This document shows, piece after piece, positions 7,411 through 14,654 of a DNA stretch of 25,439 bases. The notes under the pieces were generated by a model, which saw only the letters and a program-made list of their open reading frames with translations, was not told the origin of the DNA and did not search any database. The stretch is from Salegentibacter sp. GTDB lineage: Bacteria; Bacteroidota; Bacteroidia; Flavobacteriales; Flavobacteriaceae. The first letter of the stretch is position 1; every line of letters begins with the position of its first letter. A program made the position numbers and the translations under genes. The stretch spans positions 1 to 25,439 of the forward strand of contig JAGXIG010000074.1 in assembly GCA_024635815.1 (NCBI GenBank). Direction: 5' to 3'.

Positions 7411-8499
7411 TTACAAACTTAAGCGTTCGCCGTTTTTACTGGCCGATTCATAGATCTTTTCAAGAATTACAATGTCTTTTAATCCATCTTCTCCGGGAAC
7501 CATAACTTGTTTATCCTGAATTATTGCCATGGCATCGTCATCCATCTGCACCGCTTGTTGAGTTTTGCCAAATGGGGCCAAAATAGTACCATCGCTGGCT
7601 TTTCCTCTTACTCCGGAATAAGATTGAAAAGGTCTTAGATAATACCATCCGTTTGCACAATCGATTTCCAGATTATTCATACTTTCTCCAAAACTGGTTC
7701 TGCAATCGGCAGTAATTCCGTTGGGGAATTCAAGGTTGAAAACTGTCGTCTCATCTACTTCGTCGAAAATTTCAGGTCTATTAGTACTTTGGGTCGCGCT
7801 GACCGAAATTGGTTCCAACCCGGTGGCATACCTTGCTCCATTTAGCGAATAGACCCCCATATCGTACATGGCACCGCCGCCCATTTCTTTTTCCAGGCGC
7901 CAGGGAGTGAGATTGGCACGGGTTCCATAAAACCCGGCATTGGCTGTTAATTCCCTAATGGCTCCGAAGGGTTTGGTTTTCGCCCACTCCATGAATTGTT
8001 TGGTGTTTTTCTCATGTTGCATACGATAGCCTATAGAAAGTTTCACCTTATTTTTATTGCAGGCATCAATTATCTTTCGGCAACCTTCCGAATTTATGGC
8101 CATTGGTTTTTCACACCATACGTGCTTTCCGGCATTAGCTGCATTGACGGCATATTTGGGGTGTAAACTGTTTGGTGTTACTACATAAACCACATCTATT
8201 TCATCATTATCGGCAAGCCGGTGCATATTTTCATAATTATAGACATTGCGGTCTTTAATCCCGTATTTTTTCTGCCAGGCAGGGATTTTCTCAGGGCTTC
8301 CGGTTACGATTCCTCTTAACTCACAGTAATCGGTTTCCTGAAGCGCCGGCGCGAGTTGACCTGTGCTGTAATTTCCCAATCCAACCAGGGCTACCCCCAG
8401 TTTTTCTTTATTCTTCGGAAGCAAAAAGTTGGGAATCGGCATTGTACTGGCCGCAATAAACAATCCCGAATTTTTAATAAATGTCCTGCGATCTTGCAT
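7411..8499 (-). CDS. Tat-exported Gfo/Idh/MocA-family oxidoreductase (GFOR-like)
   Basis: NAD(P)-dependent sugar or polyol oxidoreductase predicted to act in the periplasm. It has 362 residues. A twin-arginine signal (DRRTFIKNSG, Arg4-Arg5, hydrophobic core about 12-24) starts the protein. A Rossmann fold follows (ALVGLGNYSTG, about 37-47), then the family's WCEKPMA (128-134; Lys131 is the usual catalytic-site lysine). GGGAMYDMGVYSLNG follows, with Asp213 and Tyr217, an arrangement like that of Zymomonas glucose-fructose oxidoreductase. Tat export would fit a protein that folds with tightly bound NADP in the cytoplasm first. Substrate is not deducible. It is single-gene and convergent with the LytS kinase, with no bases between the two stops. 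Confidence 0.9.
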   Translation of the reverse strand: MQDRRTFIKNSGLFIAASTMPIPNFLLPKNKEKLGVALVGLGNYSTGQLAPALQETDYCELRGIVTGSPEKIPAWQKKYGIKDRNVYNYENMHRLADNDEIDVVYVVTPNSLHPKYAVNAANAGKHVWCEKPMAINSEGCRKIIDACNKNKVKLSIGYRMQHEKNTKQFMEWAKTKPFGAIRELTANAGFYGTRANLTPWRLEKEMGGGAMYDMGVYSLNGARYATGLEPISVSATQSTNRPEIFDEVDETTVFNLEFPNGITADCRTSFGESMNNLEIDCANGWYYLRPFQSYSGVRGKASDGTILAPFGKTQQAVQMDDDAMAIIQDKQVMVPGEDGLKDIVILEKIYESASKNGERLSL

Positions 8500-8606
8500 A
8501 ATTATGTTTTTGGCTGAGCCTAAAAGTTACTCAAGCTTTCTTAATTTTAGAAGTTTAAATTGGTTTTTAACTAATTTTTAAAAACTGATTCGTAGTGCTT
8601 AGCCTG

Positions 8607-8633
8607 AATTTTCTTAACTTAAAAAAGAAAATT
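8607..8633. repeat. Perfect 9-bp inverted repeat upstream of the DJ-1/PfpI gene
   Basis: AATTTTCTT (8607-8615) and AAGAAAATT (8625-8633) flank a 9-base spacer. The second arm ends 14 bases before the ATG at 8648, in the divergent region between the Tat oxidoreductase and the DJ-1/PfpI gene. It could be an operator or a weak leader hairpin. The AT-only composition makes chance plausible. Confidence 0.35.
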
Positions 8634-8647
8634 AAACTAAGATTATT

Positions 8648-9223
8648 ATGAAAAAAATACTCTTTTTAACCGGAGATTTTGCTGAAGATTACGAAACTAT
8701 GGTTCCTTACCAAATGTTGGTAATGTTAGGCTATACGGTACATACCATTTGCCCCGGAAAGAAAAAAGGCGACAAGATAAAAACCGCTATTCACGATTTT
8801 GAAGGAGACCAGACTTACACTGAAAAACCAGGTCATTTGTTCGAGCTCAATTATTCATTTGACGAGGTAAATGTAAACGATTATGCAGGTTTTGTGATGG
8901 CCGGTGGCCGCGCCCCGGAATATCTTAGATTGAATAAAAAAGTAATTGAAATCACTAAACATTTCTTTGAAAAAGATAAGCCTGTAGCTTCAATTTGCCA
9001 CGCCATTCAAATTCTAACGGTTGCTAAGGTGCTGGAAGGCAGAACCCTTACTGCATACCCAACCATAGGTCCTGAAATAGAACTGGTAGGAGGGAAGTAT
9101 AAAGAGGTAGACCTAACTGAAGCGGTTGTGGACGGTAATTTGGTGACTTCACCCGCCTGGCCCGGTCATTCAGCTTTTATAAGAGAATTTGTAAAACTTT
9201 TGGGAGCAAAAATTGAGATATAA
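8648..9223 (+). CDS. DJ-1/PfpI-family protein
   Basis: 191-residue member of the class I glutamine amidotransferase-like DJ-1/PfpI superfamily, whose members include proteases, glyoxalases/deglycases and chaperones. The nucleophile elbow is [10 protein letters not shown], giving Cys117 with His118 next to it. An acidic residue near the N-terminus (AEDYE, 12-16) would form the expected Glu-Cys pair, and [10 protein letters not shown] (85-94) is the usual glycine loop. No membrane or signal segment is seen. It is transcribed alone, divergently from the Tat oxidoreductase. The precise activity cannot be told from sequence. A short inverted repeat AGAGGT/ACCTCT (9225-9252) right after the stop may help end transcription. 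Confidence 0.92.
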   Translation: MKKILFLTGDFAEDYETMVPYQMLVMLGYTVHTICPGKKKGDKIKTAIHDFEGDQTYTEKPGHLFELNYSFDEVNVNDYAGFVMAGGRAPEYLRLNKKVIEITKHFFEKDKPVASICHAIQILTVAKVLEGRTLTAYPTIGPEIELVGGKYKEVDLTEAVVDGNLVTSPAWPGHSAFIREFVKLLGAKIEI

Positions 9224-9224
9224 C

Positions 9225-9254
9225 AGAGGTTTTTACAGGATCTGATACCTCTTT
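9225..9254 (+). terminator. Weak terminator-like hairpin after DJ-1/PfpI gene
   Basis: AGAGGT (9225-9230) and ACCTCT (9247-9252) form a 6-bp stem with a 16-base loop, followed by only a few T residues, one base after the stop codon. The placement is right but the stem is weak and the U-tract short. Confidence 0.35.
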
Positions 9255-9376
9255 GATTTAAAAGGAAGCCCGCTGAACGATGAAGTTGGTCTGGGCTGGA
9301 GGGGGTCTGCTGAAATTTGTGCTGTTTTTAGATATTAGTTTCAACTACTCTTTTTTTTCTGCATAGCTGAATTCAT

Positions 9377-9502
9377 TGAGGCTGTCTGAAAAATTTTAAA
9401 AGTAGTCATCCTGGTTTCAGGATCTAATAAGTTTATAATTGAATCATGTTAGAAGTTGAAACAAGTTCAGCTTGACGAAATTAGACTTTTCAGGCCGCCT
9501 CA
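9377..9502. repeat. 126-bp imperfect palindromic repeat element (REP/MITE-like)
   Basis: The ends are near-perfect inverted copies: TGAGGCTGTCTGAAAA (9377-9392) on the left, and TTTTCAGGCCGCCTCA (9487-9502) on the right, which is TGAGGCGGCCTGAAAA on the minus strand. Inside each arm is a copy of one motif. The left arm is GTCATCCTG-GTTTCAGGATCTAATA from 9405. The right arm, read on the minus strand from about 9477, is CGTCAAGCTGAACTTGTTTCA and then ACTTCTAACA. The half-element also occurs at 17374-17405, so it is dispersed. There is no coding frame inside. It fills most of the 301-base spacer between the DJ-1 gene and miaA; the rest of that spacer (9255-9376) holds only a 5-bp AGCCC/GGGCT inverted repeat. 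Confidence 0.75.
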
Positions 9503-9524
9503 GCTTTTTTTAAATTATAGCCAT

Positions 9525-10442
9525 TCAATTTTCATAATCAGTGATTTTTGTTTCAATGAATTGTTGGATTTCTTCTGGCGGAGTCTGAAAATCAAACCAC
9601 TGAATAGTAGGATCTTTTCTAAACCAGGTAAGTTGCCTTTTGGCGAATCTTCGGGTGTTTTTTTTGATCTCAGAAATAGCGGTTTCTAAGGAATCTCTAC
9701 CTTCTAAAAAGGTAAAAAGTTCTTTATAACCTACGGTGTTTAAGGCGTTAAGTAGGCGTTTTGGAAAAAGGCTTTCAGCTTCCTGCAGTAAACCTTCATC
9801 CATCATTAGATCTACCCGGCGATTGATGCGTTCATAGATTATTTCACGATCTGCGCTTAAACCTATACTTATTGGAATAAAATTGCGTGGTTTTTTAGGC
9901 CCGTTTAGATATGATGAATACGGTTTTCCGGTGCCTATAGAAACCTCCAGGGCACGAATCACACGCTGCGGATTTTCTATATCGGCAATTTTATAATAAT
10001 CGGGATCCAGTATTTGTAATTGTTCCTGCAAAGGAACCAGGCCTTCTTCAAGCTTGAGGTTGAGGTTTTGCCTGATTTCCGAAGGAACTTCAGGAAAATA
10101 ATCCAGGCCGTGCAAGATGCTTTTGGTGTACAGGCCACTGCCACCAACCATTATAGCAAAACTGTTATTTTGAAAAATTTCTTCTAATTTCTGAATGGCT
10201 TCAGTTTCAAAATCACCAACATTATAAGAATCTTCAATAGAAATATGCTGAATAAAATGATGTTTGGCTACTTGTAACTCTTCTACTGAAGGAACCGCGG
10301 TACCAATGCACATTTCTTTATAAAACTGCCGGGAATCAGCTGAAATTATTTCAGTATTAAACTTTTTTGAGAGTTTAATAGCCAGGGAAGTTTTGCCTAT
10401 AGCGGTAGGGCCAACTACATTGAGCAGGTAATTATTGTTCAT
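9525..10442 (-). CDS. miaA: tRNA dimethylallyltransferase
   Basis: Transfers the dimethylallyl group from DMAPP to N6 of A37 in tRNAs that read UNN codons; cytoplasmic. The 305-residue length is normal. The P-loop GPTAIGKT (11-18) is near the start, followed by IISADSRQFY (33-41), the DSRQ motif holding the catalytic Asp36. GGSGLYTKSILHGL and NPQRVIRALEV follow, and the C-terminal part has TVGYKELF, RRFAKRQLTWFRKDP and QWF, all family hallmarks. The gene starts inside the end of the potassium-channel gene, overlapping by 11 bases, so it is the last gene of the minus-strand run and probably translationally coupled. The palindromic repeat element lies directly after its stop. Confidence 0.97.
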   Translation of the reverse strand: MNNNYLLNVVGPTAIGKTSLAIKLSKKFNTEIISADSRQFYKEMCIGTAVPSVEELQVAKHHFIQHISIEDSYNVGDFETEAIQKLEEIFQNNSFAIMVGGSGLYTKSILHGLDYFPEVPSEIRQNLNLKLEEGLVPLQEQLQILDPDYYKIADIENPQRVIRALEVSIGTGKPYSSYLNGPKKPRNFIPISIGLSADREIIYERINRRVDLMMDEGLLQEAESLFPKRLLNALNTVGYKELFTFLEGRDSLETAISEIKKNTRRFAKRQLTWFRKDPTIQWFDFQTPPEEIQQFIETKITDYEN

Positions 10443-11265
10443 GGAGAGGTTTTCCGCAGTTATGGCAAAATTCAGCTTTATCTAAATGTTTGTCTTCATT
10501 ACAGTGTGGGCAGGCTTGTGTGTTTTCAGGAATTTTATCCTTTTGAGAACGAGTTATCTCGGAAGTTACAATACCTGTGGGTACAGCAATAATTCCATAA
10601 CCTATAATCATAATACAAGAAGCTATAAAACGCCCCAGGGGCGTGATGGGATGAATATCTCCAAACCCCACTGTGGTTAGTGTCACAATACACCAGTAAA
10701 TACTAAGTGGAATATTGTCAAATCCATTTTCTGGGCCTTCCACCAAATGCATTACCGTTCCCATAATAATGCAAATGACAAGTACGGCAAATAAAAAAAT
10801 AATAATTTTTGGACGGCTATTTCGCAATGCCAGTAAAAGCCGGTTAGATTCTCCAATGTAACGGGTGATCTTTAAAATTCTAAATACCCTAAGCAACCTT
10901 AAGGCTCTAACCGCAAAGAGTAAATTGTGCCCGCCGAATACAAAAGCTATATAAGTAGGAATGGTAGAGAGTAAATCTACAATTCCATAAAAGCTAAAAA
11001 TATAATTTTTAGGTTTTTTTATAGCTACTATTCGCAAGATGTATTCAATGGTGAAGATTATTGTAATGATCCATTCGGCTATGTAGAAATGCCAGTAATA
11101 CTTTAGGTTGAGTGAACCTACACTTTCCAGCATTACCAGGATAATACTTATTGTAATTACTATAAGTAGGGCAACATCAAAAAACTTACCTCCCGGGGTG
11201 TCGGCTTCATAAATTACCTCGTGAAGTTTTGCCTTCCAGCCTGGTTTAGGTTGTGTTTTCGCCAA
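10432..11265 (-). CDS. Voltage-gated-type potassium channel with C-terminal zinc ribbon
   Basis: Six-helix ion channel of the inner membrane, 277 residues. Helices S1-S3 lie between about 30 and 112. The S4 voltage-sensor signature RALRLLRVFRILKITR (120-135) has arginines at 120, 123, 126 and 129. The selectivity filter TTVGFGDI (197-204) sits before S6 (about 211-233). The C-terminus carries four cysteines, CPHC (252-255) and CHNC (267-270), which form a probable zinc ribbon. The only possible start is TTG at 11265: the frame is open back to a TAA at 11284-11286 with no ATG or GTG. A TAAATTTG box at 11296-11289 is correctly placed for a promoter. The end overlaps miaA by 11 bases. Confidence 0.92.
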   Translation of the reverse strand: MAKTQPKPGWKAKLHEVIYEADTPGGKFFDVALLIVITISIILVMLESVGSLNLKYYWHFYIAEWIITIIFTIEYILRIVAIKKPKNYIFSFYGIVDLLSTIPTYIAFVFGGHNLLFAVRALRLLRVFRILKITRYIGESNRLLLALRNSRPKIIIFLFAVLVICIIMGTVMHLVEGPENGFDNIPLSIYWCIVTLTTVGFGDIHPITPLGRFIASCIMIIGYGIIAVPTGIVTSEITRSQKDKIPENTQACPHCNEDKHLDKAEFCHNCGKPLHEQ

Positions 11266-11288
11266 AAAATAGTTGTTTACGAATTATT

Positions 11289-11296
11289 CAAATTTA
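11289..11296 (-). promoter_or_regulatory. Bacteroidetes -7 promoter box for the K+ channel-miaA pair
   Basis: TAAATTTG on the minus strand matches TAnnTTTG exactly and would start transcription about 20 bases before the TTG start at 11265. No clear TTG -33 element was found at the usual 17-23 base spacing, so this is a tentative internal promoter of the long minus-strand run. Confidence 0.4.
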
Positions 11297-11330
11297 AATA
11301 AATTCCTGTAGCTTCTATATAATTTAAAAC

Positions 11331-12704
11331 TTATTTAGTTAGCGGGTCTAGTTGAATAATTTTTAAACGGGAATTTCGGCGTAAATAGCTTTGAATGATA
11401 TGCTGCGCGTCCCGGTCGTTTTTCATTGGAGTGATTATAGATCTAATAATATCTATATTGTTAATCTGGTGGTTTAAATTAAAATAGCCATATCCTTTAA
11501 ATTCACCATCTTCAACAAGTAATGCGCTTTTTTCGTCTATATCCCGGCCCCTGTCTATAACCAGCATATGTTGATTTTTATAGGAATGTTGATCTATTAA
11601 TGCCCTTACCCTTTCGTTGTAAGTTTCCGCTGATTCTTCCCTTATGCAGGCACCGTTGCATTTTTTTATAGTGTAGTTAAAACAATTTCCTTTGCCATTC
11701 TCGAGATTGCAAAGTTTTTGGCAAAGTTCATATTTTTCTACCCATCGCTCCAAAACATTTTTTGCTCGTTTTAAGGAAGAAAAAGTAGTTATACTGTTCT
11801 TTTTACCGGCCCGCCCAATCTTTAATTGAATATATCCCTGCTCATCGGTAGAATGATAAAGCGCGTGACTAAAAATATTCTTTTTTAAAGTTTTGTTGTA
11901 CTTGGGTTTATTTTGTTTTATTTCCTGATTTTCCTTTAGCAGAGCTGCAAGTTCATTTCCAGTGGCCTCAAAACTTACCGAAGAAACTTCTTTTTGCAGT
12001 TGCCGGGCTTTGTGGTGCTCATTGGTGAAATGCTGGGTTACCCGTTTCTTTATATTCCTACTCTTGCCAATATAGATAATCTCGCCTTCTTCATTATGAA
12101 AATAATAGACGCCGGTAATTCCCGGGAGATCTTCCAAAATATAAACCAGCTTTGTATCTACCTGGCGTTTTGGTTCTATTTTTACTGCATCTTTAAGAAT
12201 ATTCTTTTCAATATCCTTGGCAAGTAGCATTTTAAAGAGTTTTACCGTGGCTTGAGCATCACCACTGGCGCGATGTCTATCGCTTAACGGAATTCCCAAG
12301 GCCTTAACCAGTTTTCCTAAACTGTAAGAATCCTGCCCCGGAATAAGTTTTTTAGAAAGTTCTACGGTACAAAGGGATTTTCTTTCAAAATCGAATCCCA
12401 GCCTTTTAAATTCTGTGCGAAGAATTCGATAATCAAATTTCGCATTGTGAGCCACCAGAACACAATTCTGGGTGATTTCCACAATTCTTCTTGCTACTTC
12501 GTAGAATTTAGGTGCATTACGCAGCATATCGTTATTAATGCCCGTAAGGTTTACCACAAAAGGCTGAATAGGCTTTTCTGGATTTACAAGGCTTATAAAC
12601 TGGTCTACTATTTTTAAACCATCAAACTTATAAATGGCAATTTCAGTTACTCCTTCTTCGTTGTATTTACCACCGGTGGTTTCTATGTCTACTACTGCGT
12701 ACAA
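11331..12704 (-). CDS. DEDDh exonuclease fused to GIY-YIG nuclease (DnaQ-UvrC/Cho-like)
   Basis: Probable DNA-repair nuclease, 457 residues. Domain 1 (about 1-165) is a DnaQ-type 3'-5' exonuclease with VDIETTG (Asp6, Glu8), LVAHNAKFD (Asp91) and HRASGDA (His144, Asp149), a complete DEDDh set. Domain 2 (about 190-275) is GIY-YIG: GVYYF (199-203), YIGKSRNIKKR (211-221) and GNELAALLKE. A cysteine cluster resembling the UvrC one follows (C328, C332, C341, C349, C353; motif CFNYTIKKCNGAC). The C-terminal UvrC RNase H-like half is missing, so it resembles the DnaQ-Cho-type proteins that incise beside lesions. The start is TTG at 12704; upstream the frame reads back to the YggS stop (12726-12728) without an ATG. 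The gap to yggS is 21 bases. Confidence 0.92.
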   Translation of the reverse strand: MYAVVDIETTGGKYNEEGVTEIAIYKFDGLKIVDQFISLVNPEKPIQPFVVNLTGINNDMLRNAPKFYEVARRIVEITQNCVLVAHNAKFDYRILRTEFKRLGFDFERKSLCTVELSKKLIPGQDSYSLGKLVKALGIPLSDRHRASGDAQATVKLFKMLLAKDIEKNILKDAVKIEPKRQVDTKLVYILEDLPGITGVYYFHNEEGEIIYIGKSRNIKKRVTQHFTNEHHKARQLQKEVSSVSFEATGNELAALLKENQEIKQNKPKYNKTLKKNIFSHALYHSTDEQGYIQLKIGRAGKKNSITTFSSLKRAKNVLERWVEKYELCQKLCNLENGKGNCFNYTIKKCNGACIREESAETYNERVRALIDQHSYKNQHMLVIDRGRDIDEKSALLVEDGEFKGYGYFNLNHQINNIDIIRSIITPMKNDRDAQHIIQSYLRRNSRLKIIQLDPLTK

Positions 12705-12725
12705 AAAATGCTTCTGCTTCTTTAA

Positions 12726-13379
12726 TTAATTTCTTTCTCCAAAAATTTCGCTTCCTATGCGAACCATATTACTACCGGAATCTACAGCGATCTTATAATC
12801 TCCGCTCATACCCATAGAAAGGATATTCATATTTGAATATTCTTTTTTAAAATCATCAAAAACCGATTTTAAATGTTCAAATTCTTTTTTTACCTGCGCT
12901 TGGTCATCGGTAAAAGTGGCCATTCCCATAAGGCCTTTTACATTTATGTGGTCTAACTTTTTAAATTCTTCTGAATCTAATATTTCTTTAGCTTCTTCAG
13001 CTGAAATTCCATATTTGCTATCTTCTTCAGCAATTTTAATTTGCAAAAGGCAATTCAGGCAATGACCATTTTTGTCGGCTTCCTTATTTATTTCTTTCAA
13101 TAATTTTAAACTATCTACCGCGTGGATTAGTGAAACATAGGGCGCCATATGTTTCACCTTGTTGCGCTGTACGTGACCTACCATATGCCATTCAATATCC
13201 TTAGGGAGTTTTTCCCACTTCTCGGTCATTTCCTGGATCTTATTCTCGCCAAATTGTCTATGGCCAGTTTGATAAGCTGCAAAAATATCTTCTGGAGGCT
13301 TGGTTTTGGAAATAGCAACCAGAGTTACGTCTTTAGGTAGTTCGTCTTTAAATTTTTTAATATTTTCTGAAATATCCAT
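12726..13379 (-). CDS. YggS/PLPBP-family pyridoxal-phosphate homeostasis protein
   Basis: PLP-binding protein of the YggS/PROSC family, a non-enzymatic regulator of vitamin B6 and amino-acid homeostasis in the species studied. The 217-residue length is slightly short but complete. VAISKTKP (21-28) supplies the PLP lysine (Lys25). FGENKIQEM (43-51), WHMVGHVQRNK (64-74), LMGMATF, LSMGMSGDY (192-200) and VRIGSEIFGERN (206-217) are the expected phosphate-binding and barrel motifs. The ATG lies 11 bases after the stop of the DUF1015 gene and the stop is 21 bases before the exonuclease start, so all three are co-transcribed. Confidence 0.95.
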   Translation of the reverse strand: MDISENIKKFKDELPKDVTLVAISKTKPPEDIFAAYQTGHRQFGENKIQEMTEKWEKLPKDIEWHMVGHVQRNKVKHMAPYVSLIHAVDSLKLLKEINKEADKNGHCLNCLLQIKIAEEDSKYGISAEEAKEILDSEEFKKLDHINVKGLMGMATFTDDQAQVKKEFEHLKSVFDDFKKEYSNMNILSMGMSGDYKIAVDSGSNMVRIGSEIFGERN

Positions 13380-13390
13380 GCAATTATTTT

Positions 13391-14635
13391 TTAGTTGTTT
13401 TCAAACTCGTAGATGGTTAAACCACTTAAAAGTTTTGGTTCAATATAGGTGCTTTTTGGGGGCATCGTTGAACCTTCATCGGCTGTTTCCTTAATCTCTT
13501 CTATACTTAATGGAAGCATCCCGAAACCCACGGCAAATTCACCTTTATCTATACGGGTTTTAATTTCTATGAGATCATTTTTACCGTGAATATAAGAAAT
13601 ACGCTTGTCATTTCTAAGATCTTCAATTCCTAAAATTGGCTGAAGCACTTTTTTATAAAGAATATAAGGATCTAATTTACTTAAAGAATCACCAAATTCA
13701 TAATTAGTTTTTCGCAAGTAAAGCGAATAAAATTCCCCATCCAAATACATATTAAAATGATGTTTTTCTAGGGGTTTATAAACCTGCATCCCGTGATTTT
13801 CAATTCTAAAATATTCGTCCAGTTGAATAAGAAACTCTTCTTTGGTGTGCCCGTTTAAATCGGTTATCAATCTGCTGAATTCGTGTATTTTGAGGTTGCT
13901 TTCTGAAATTAGGTAGCTCATAAAAAAATTATAAGCTTCTTTCCCGGTATGCTTAGGATTAGCCTCCCGTGATTCCTGCGCAAGCAAATAAGAAGAAGCA
14001 CAGCGATGGTGGCCATCTGCGATATATAAATGCGACATCTGGCTAAATTCTTCCTGGATTTGTCTCAATAAATCTTCCTGATCTATTTTCCATAAATAAT
14101 GAATTTCCCGGTTTGCAGTGGCAAATTCATATTCTGGCCGGGTTTGCATTACCTGGTCAATAACTTCATTTATTTTAAAATTATCGGGATAGGTAAGCAG
14201 TACCGGTTCGGTATTAAAGCCCACGACTTTAAGGTAATCCTTAAACAAGGTTTCACGGTGGGCTATGGTATCTTCGTGCCTTTTTATAAGGTTATTTTCA
14301 TAGTCTTCGGCACTGGCAGCGGCTATAATTCCGCAGCAGCTATTTTCGCGGCTCACTATTTTATAGAGGTAATAAGCTGGTTCTTCATCTTTTATAAATG
14401 AATTTTCTTCCTTGAATTCCAGGTAGCGGTTTTTTACCATCTGGAACCGATGTCCGCCGGTAATTTTGTGCTGGAACTTATAACCCGGATTCAAAATATG
14501 CAAAAATGAATACGGATTATATTGTAATATCGCCCTTATTTCGGCTTCAGTATAGTCTTCAAAAGACTTTGTAGCTACAAGTCCGGCTTTGGCCCGTTGT
14601 GGACGTACAGCTCTAAATGGAAGTATCTTTGTCAA
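13391..14635 (-). CDS. DUF1015 family protein
   Basis: 414-residue cytosolic protein of the DUF1015 family, whose activity is not settled. The sequence shows the family start ILPFRAVRPQ (4-13), NPYSFLHILNPG (40-51) and the central ADGHHRCASSYLL (206-218). The DGHHR motif recalls the GHxR/DGHHR motif of ParB/sulfiredoxin-fold nucleotide-using proteins, which include free-serine kinases. That link is inference. Its start is TTG at 14635; the frame has a TAA at 14651-14653 and no ATG between, and an AAGGAAG Shine-Dalgarno-like stretch precedes it. In many Bacteroidetes this family sits beside serine-biosynthesis genes. Here serA/serC are absent and it lies between a hydroxyacyl-CoA dehydrogenase and YggS. 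Confidence 0.9.
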   Translation of the reverse strand: MTKILPFRAVRPQRAKAGLVATKSFEDYTEAEIRAILQYNPYSFLHILNPGYKFQHKITGGHRFQMVKNRYLEFKEENSFIKDEEPAYYLYKIVSRENSCCGIIAAASAEDYENNLIKRHEDTIAHRETLFKDYLKVVGFNTEPVLLTYPDNFKINEVIDQVMQTRPEYEFATANREIHYLWKIDQEDLLRQIQEEFSQMSHLYIADGHHRCASSYLLAQESREANPKHTGKEAYNFFMSYLISESNLKIHEFSRLITDLNGHTKEEFLIQLDEYFRIENHGMQVYKPLEKHHFNMYLDGEFYSLYLRKTNYEFGDSLSKLDPYILYKKVLQPILGIEDLRNDKRISYIHGKNDLIEIKTRIDKGEFAVGFGMLPLSIEEIKETADEGSTMPPKSTYIEPKLLSGLTIYEFENN

Positions 14636-14654
14636 ATCTAATTCTTCCTTTTAT

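Noticed and set aside
8567..8645. Promoter for the DJ-1/PfpI gene
   Set aside because: No exact TAnnTTTG box was found, only AT-rich sequence and an inverted repeat.
9280..9366. Short 28-codon frame before the palindromic element
   Set aside because: No family and no promoter; too short to separate from chance.
11264..11272. TATTTTTTG at the K+ channel start as a -7 box
   Set aside because: It has one base too many for TAnnTTTG and overlaps the TTG start codon; the exact match TAAATTTG upstream fits better.
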